The position numbers and the translations under genes are program-made. Below are positions 14,260 through 18,082 of a DNA stretch of 18,082 nucleotides, one piece after another. Under the pieces are notes generated by a model that saw only the letters and a program-made list of their open reading frames with translations, was not told the DNA's origin and searched no databases. Numbering within the stretch: the stretch's first letter is position 1; each line of letters starts with the position of its first letter. Origin of the DNA: Atopobium sp. (GTDB lineage: Bacteria; Actinomycetota; Coriobacteriia; Coriobacteriales; Atopobiaceae); NCBI GenBank assembly GCA_015259035.1, contig JABZHC010000017.1, positions 1 to 18,082 of the forward strand, in the 5' to 3' direction.

Positions 14260-15861
14260 ATGAGCGAGTTTATTAACCGTCCACTTTCGCGTCGCGGCTT
14301 CCTTGGCGGAGCAACTGTAGCAGCTGGTCTTGGTCTCACCGCTTGTGGTGGCGGACAGCAGAAGGCAGCTGAAGCTCCATCTGGAAAGGAAGGCGGCGGC
14401 ACAATTACTGCTGGTACCGCTTATTCAACCCAGAACTATGATCCATCTACTACTTCATCAGCACTTGCTCTTGGTGTTAACTGGCAGGTAGTTGAGGGCC
14501 TCTATGGTCTTAACTTCCACGACTATTCCACCTTCAATGAGCTTGCTACTGCTGATCCAAAGAAGGTAGACGATTACACCTTTGAGATTACCCTCCGTGA
14601 CGGCGCAAAGTTCTCTGATGGTAATGAAGTTAAGGCAGATGACGTTGTTGAGTCCTTCAACCGTTCCGCTGCTAAGGGTAGCGTTTACGTTCCAATGCTC
14701 GCTCCAATTGCTTCCGTAGAGAAGAAGGATGACAAGACTGTCACCGTTAAGACCACTATTGCTAACTTCTCCCTCCTCAAGGAGCGTCTGTCCATTGTTC
14801 GCGTTGTTCCAGCAAGCAGCTCCCAGGATGAGATGAAGAAGCAACCAGTTGGCTCCGGTCCATGGCAGTTTGAGTCCATCTCTGACAACACTCTTGACCT
14901 TGTTCCTAACAAAAACTACAACGGCGCAACTCCTGCTAAGGACGATAAGCTCCACTATGACGTCCTTAAGGATCCAACCGCTCGTCTGACCGCACAGCAG
15001 GATGGAACCACCCTTGCTATGGAAATGGTTCCTGCAGACGCTGTAGACCAGCTCAAGGGCGCAGGCTGCACCGTTGACGCTGTCCAGGGCTTTGGTGTCC
15101 GCTTTGCAATGTTCAACCTTGGCAAGGCTCCTTGGGACAACGTTAAGGTTCGCCAGGCATGCCTCTATGCACTTGATACAGATAAGATGCTTGCAAACGC
15201 ATTCTCTGGTCAGGCTGAGGTTGCTACCAGCTACCTTCCTTCTTCCTTTGCTAACTATCACAAGGCATCCACTGTCTATGCACACGATGTTGATAAGGCT
15301 AAGAAGCTCATTTCTGAGTCTGGTATCACTCCTGGTGATGTTGTTCTTCGCACCACCGATAACGAGCAGGTTAAGTCTATGGCAACTCAGGTCAAGAACG
15401 ACCTCGACGCACTTGGCTTTAACGTAAGCATCGTTTCCGATACTTCTCCAGCAACCTATGCTGCAATTGACGCAGTTGACGGCTCTTGGGACATCCTGCT
15501 TGCCCCTGGCGATCCTTCCTGCTTCGGTGCAGACGTCGACCTGCTGCTTAACTGGTGGTATGGCGATAACGTCTGGATGACCAAGCGTTGCCCATGGAAG
15601 GAGTCCGCTGAGTGGTCTAAGCTCCACGATCTCATGACCAAGGCTCTTGGCCAGTCTGGTGCTGATCAGCAGTCCACTTGGAACGAGTGCTTCGACATTA
15701 TCGCTGAGAACGTACCTCTGTACCCAGTTCTCTTTGCTAAGACCTTCACCGCTTCCTGGAGCGAGAAGCCAAATAGCAACGGTGTTGCTCTCAAGGGCTT
15801 CAAGGGTATCGGAACCACCGGTCTGTCCTTCATTGATGTCAACACAGTTACTGCTAGCTAA
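14260..15861 (+). CDS. Peptide ABC transporter substrate-binding lipoprotein
   Basis: A 533-residue extracellular solute-binding protein of family 5 (OppA/DppA type), which captures peptides or similar ligands for the permeases encoded downstream. The N-terminus carries the twin-arginine motif SRRGFLGG (10-17), a hydrophobic stretch and the lipobox LTAC (26-29) followed by a Gly-rich linker. It should therefore be exported folded by the Tat route and attached to the membrane through Cys29. Length and the mature-domain pattern (YDPSTTSSAL, EITLRDGAKFSDGNEVKADDVVESFNR, VRQACLYALDTDKMLANAFSG) fit the family. Codon use is strongly biased, suggesting high expression. AAAGAGG lies 5 nt before the ATG. 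A hairpin separates it from the permeases. The ligand cannot be determined from sequence alone. Confidence 0.93.
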   Translation: MSEFINRPLSRRGFLGGATVAAGLGLTACGGGQQKAAEAPSGKEGGGTITAGTAYSTQNYDPSTTSSALALGVNWQVVEGLYGLNFHDYSTFNELATADPKKVDDYTFEITLRDGAKFSDGNEVKADDVVESFNRSAAKGSVYVPMLAPIASVEKKDDKTVTVKTTIANFSLLKERLSIVRVVPASSSQDEMKKQPVGSGPWQFESISDNTLDLVPNKNYNGATPAKDDKLHYDVLKDPTARLTAQQDGTTLAMEMVPADAVDQLKGAGCTVDAVQGFGVRFAMFNLGKAPWDNVKVRQACLYALDTDKMLANAFSGQAEVATSYLPSSFANYHKASTVYAHDVDKAKKLISESGITPGDVVLRTTDNEQVKSMATQVKNDLDALGFNVSIVSDTSPATYAAIDAVDGSWDILLAPGDPSCFGADVDLLLNWWYGDNVWMTKRCPWKESAEWSKLHDLMTKALGQSGADQQSTWNECFDIIAENVPLYPVLFAKTFTASWSEKPNSNGVALKGFKGIGTTGLSFIDVNTVTAS

Positions 15862-15899
15862 TTTGTTGCCATCACGCGCTTAGCATCTCATACATTGGG

Positions 15900-15936
15900 G
15901 CCCGAGCGTTTTACCTATAACGCTCGGGCTCTTGTG
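15900..15936 (+). terminator. Intercistronic hairpin after the binding-protein gene
   Basis: An 11-bp perfect GC-rich stem (15900-15910 with 15919-15929), 8-nt loop, followed by TCTTGTG. The poor T-run suggests partial termination or 3'-end protection, letting the binding protein be made in excess over the permeases. Confidence 0.7.
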
Positions 15937-16016
15937 CGCAAAATTTAGTCCTGAGGTGCACAAAGTCTCATCAAATTTTATTTGTACGGTTTGTTTTAAA
16001 GAGAGAGGGGGAGATA

Positions 16017-16973
16017 GTGAACAACCTATTACGTCTAATCGGACGCCGTCTTATTGCGCTGCCGATTATGGCTCTAGGCGTCACCTTTCTCGTATTCTTC
16101 CTAATGTCTTTCTCGCATGTTGATCCTGCATACAATGCTTTGGGAGAGTCTGCTTCTGCAGAAGCTATCCAGCAGTATCACATTGAGAATGGCCTTGATG
16201 ACCCATGGCCTGTGAGATATGTACGTTATATCGGTGATGTTGCTCATGGAAACCTGGGTACCTATGGCACTTCTCACTATTCAGTCGCTGCAAGAATTTC
16301 AAAGGCCCTACCAGTAACTATGCAGTTGACCTTTATGGGTCTCTTTATTGGCGCAATTGTTTCGTTTACGTTGGGTGTTATTGCGGCTCTCTATAGAGAC
16401 CAATGGCCCGATCAAATCATTCGTGTATTCTCAATCGCTGGTCTTGCAACGCCATCATTCTGGTTGGCAGTTCTTTTGATTCTGGTCTTTGCGTCTACAC
16501 TCAAGCTTTTGCCTGCTTCTGGAGCACTGCCAGATCCTACGGTAAATCTTGGCGGCTACCTTGCTCGTATGATTATGCCGGCATTTGCACTTGCGGTTCC
16601 AATGTCTGGTCAGATGACCCGTATTGTTCGTACCGCAATGGTCGAGGAGCTGGATAAGGACTACGTCCGTACTGCTCGCGGTGCTGGTATTCCAGAGAGA
16701 ATCGTTATCGCAAGAAACGTACTGCGCAACGCTCTTATTACCCCTGTAACCACACTTGGTCTCAAGATTGGTTACCTCATGGGCGGCGCCGTTGTTATCG
16801 AGGTTATTTTTAACCTTCCTGGCATGGGTACCGCTATTCTCGAGGGCATCCAGGGTAACGAGGCAATGCTTGTTCAGGGCGTTGTTGTTGTCGTTGCACT
16901 GTCCTTCATCATCATCAACATTGTTGTTGATATGTTGTACATCTTGATTAACCCACGCATTAGGACGGTGTAG
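16017..16973 (+). CDS. DppB/OppB-type peptide ABC transporter permease
   Basis: A 318-residue inner-membrane permease of the binding-protein-dependent transport family. The first helix (about 11-32) is followed by the usual outer loop with LGTYGTSHYSV, then five more hydrophobic helices. The cytoplasmic EAA loop that docks onto the ATPase is clear at 210-241 (EELDKDYVRTARGAGIPERI and on). FNLPGMGTAILEGI near 265-278 is typical of DppB/OppB. The start is GTG with GGGGAG 4 nt upstream; Met18 is an in-frame alternative but lies within the first helix, so the GTG is preferred. Its partner permease follows after 4 nt. It lies 155 nt after the binding-protein gene, behind a hairpin, and probably shares its promoter by read-through. 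Confidence 0.94.
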   Translation: MNNLLRLIGRRLIALPIMALGVTFLVFFLMSFSHVDPAYNALGESASAEAIQQYHIENGLDDPWPVRYVRYIGDVAHGNLGTYGTSHYSVAARISKALPVTMQLTFMGLFIGAIVSFTLGVIAALYRDQWPDQIIRVFSIAGLATPSFWLAVLLILVFASTLKLLPASGALPDPTVNLGGYLARMIMPAFALAVPMSGQMTRIVRTAMVEELDKDYVRTARGAGIPERIVIARNVLRNALITPVTTLGLKIGYLMGGAVVIEVIFNLPGMGTAILEGIQGNEAMLVQGVVVVVALSFIIINIVVDMLYILINPRIRTV

Positions 16974-16977
16974 TGCG

Positions 16978-18082
16978 ATGGTACAAATTAGAAAAAAACA
17001 AGTCGAGAAGCTCGAAGAAGCTGCAGCAAAGGGTTCAACCTTTGGTGGCTTCAAGAAGATGAAGACAGCTTCCAAGATTGCTCTTGTCATTCTTGTCTTT
17101 GTTGTTCTTGCTTCTGTCTTTGCAAACTTTATTGCTCCACATAACCCACTTGAGATTTTCAACGCTCGTCAGGCTCCAGGCAATGGATTCATTTTTGGTA
17201 CTGACGATAAGGGCCGCGATATTCTTTCTCGTATGCTTTATGGTGGTCAGTATTCACTGGTCATTGGCTTTGGCGCTACGGGTATGGCACTGCTGTGTGG
17301 CTCAATTATTGGTGCAATTGCAGCTGTTTCTAGAAAGGCTGTCTCTGAGGTCATCATGCGTGTGCTCGACATCATCATGTCGTTCCCAGGCATTGCTCTT
17401 GCAGCAGTCTTTGTTTCTATTCTTGGTAACAGCGTTCCTTCAATCATCTTTGCCATTGGCTTTATGTACACGCCACAGATTGCGCGTATTGTTCGTGCAA
17501 ACATCGTCAGTGAGTACGGCGAGGATTACGTAAGGGCAACCATTGTTTCTGGTGCTCGTGCACCTTGGATTTTGTGGAAGCACGTTCTTCGTAACTGCAT
17601 TGCTCCCATCATGGTCTTTACCGTTACACTGGTAGCAGACGCAATTATCTTTGAGGCATCCCTGACCTTCATTGGTGCAGGTATTGCAGAGCCAACTCCA
17701 ACATGGGGTAACATCCTGGCTGATGCTCGTGCTGGCGTTCTTGCTGGTCGTTGGTGGCAGGCATTCTTCCCAGGCCTGGCTATTATGATGACCTGCCTGG
17801 CACTGAACATCCTCTCCGAGGGTCTTACTGATGCTATGGCAGCAGCACCTGGCGCTCCTGTCGATACAGAGAACTCTGACTCCAGGCGTGCAGATGACAT
17901 TCTTGCATCTGATCCAGTTCGTGCGTATGCAGAGCAGGCAGAGTCCCTTGAGCGCAGACTTAATGCACTCAAAGAGGTTGAGCTGTCCAGAACTGATAGG
18001 CGTAAGCCAGACTTTGATGTAAAGCCACTGCTCAGCGTTAAGGATCTTTGCATCAGCTTTGAGTCTCACGGAGACGTTAAGG
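16978..18082 (+). CDS. DppC-type permease fused to ABC ATPase domain (3' end cut by window)
   Basis: The frame stays open from ATG 16978 to the window edge (368 codons). Residues 1-30 are charged and cytoplasmic; a first helix spans about 32-52. GTDDKGRDILSRMLYGG (74-90) is the classic DppC/OppC signature, and the EAA loop is EDYVRATIVSGARAPW (182-197). After the last helix (about 262-280) comes a hydrophilic linker of about 65 residues with a short coiled-coil-like stretch (AEQAESLERRLNALKEVE). LLSVKDLCISFESHG (351-365) then matches the opening strand of a DppD/OppD ATPase. It is thus a single-chain permease-ATPase, an arrangement known in some actinomycetes. Walker motifs lie beyond the window. 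There is no strong ribosome site; the start is 4 nt after the previous stop, so coupled translation is likely. Confidence 0.9.
   Translation, partial: MVQIRKKQVEKLEEAAAKGSTFGGFKKMKTASKIALVILVFVVLASVFANFIAPHNPLEIFNARQAPGNGFIFGTDDKGRDILSRMLYGGQYSLVIGFGATGMALLCGSIIGAIAAVSRKAVSEVIMRVLDIIMSFPGIALAAVFVSILGNSVPSIIFAIGFMYTPQIARIVRANIVSEYGEDYVRATIVSGARAPWILWKHVLRNCIAPIMVFTVTLVADAIIFEASLTFIGAGIAEPTPTWGNILADARAGVLAGRWWQAFFPGLAIMMTCLALNILSEGLTDAMAAAPGAPVDTENSDSRRADDILASDPVRAYAEQAESLERRLNALKEVELSRTDRRKPDFDVKPLLSVKDLCISFESHGDVK

Noticed and set aside
14458..15627. 389-codon open frame on the minus strand opposite the binding-protein gene
   Set aside because: It is cysteine-rich, has no ribosome site or family motif, and lies wholly opposite a gene with strong codon bias, which keeps antisense frames open by chance.

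Overview
The window looks like chromosomal DNA from a low-to-moderate GC actinomycete, most likely class Coriobacteriia, family Atopobiaceae (Lancefieldella/Atopobium or Olsenella-like). This is inferred from moderate GC content, codon use, an actinobacterial-type MurJ, and a peptide transporter whose second permease is fused to its ATPase. No rRNA, tRNA, CRISPR array or insertion sequence is visible.

Layout. (1) Positions 9-3828, minus strand: a compact three-gene operon read right to left. It encodes a Mrp/NBP35-type Fe-S cluster carrier ATPase, then an HI0933/BaiN-type flavoprotein, then a COG2509-type FAD-dependent dehydrogenase. (2) 3947-4408, plus: a single YhcH/YjgK/YiaL-family (sugar anomerase-like) gene with its own promoter-like sequence and terminator hairpin. 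(3) 4562-12135, plus: a tightly packed five-gene operon, uvrA - ybaK - murJ - uvrC - 77-aa unknown. Junctions are +1, -1, +1 and -8 nt, and a textbook terminator follows at 12164-12211. It joins two of the three UvrABC excision-repair subunits to a Cys-tRNA(Pro) deacylase and the lipid II flippase. (4) 12136-14259: an AT-rich accessory segment. It holds two tandem paralogous membrane-anchored proteins of unknown function with near-identical ends and a diverged middle, a possible decayed coding scrap between them, several hairpins, and two independent pairs of short direct repeats, each spaced exactly 21 bp. (5) 14260 to the window end, plus: an oligopeptide/dipeptide ABC importer with a twin-arginine lipoprotein binding protein, an intercistronic hairpin, a DppB-type permease, and a DppC-type permease whose reading frame continues through a linker into an ABC ATPase domain and is cut by the window edge.

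How the genes work together. Region 3 would give co-ordinated, translationally coupled expression of repair and envelope functions. Region 5 is one transport system: the lipoprotein captures peptide outside, the two permease chains form the channel, and the fused ATPase powers it. The hairpin between binding protein and permeases probably keeps the binding protein in excess. Region 4 is the least explained part. The mosaic paralogs and the 21-bp-phased repeats next to a promoter-like sequence are the best candidates for something undescribed. I found no evidence for a wholly new multi-gene system.
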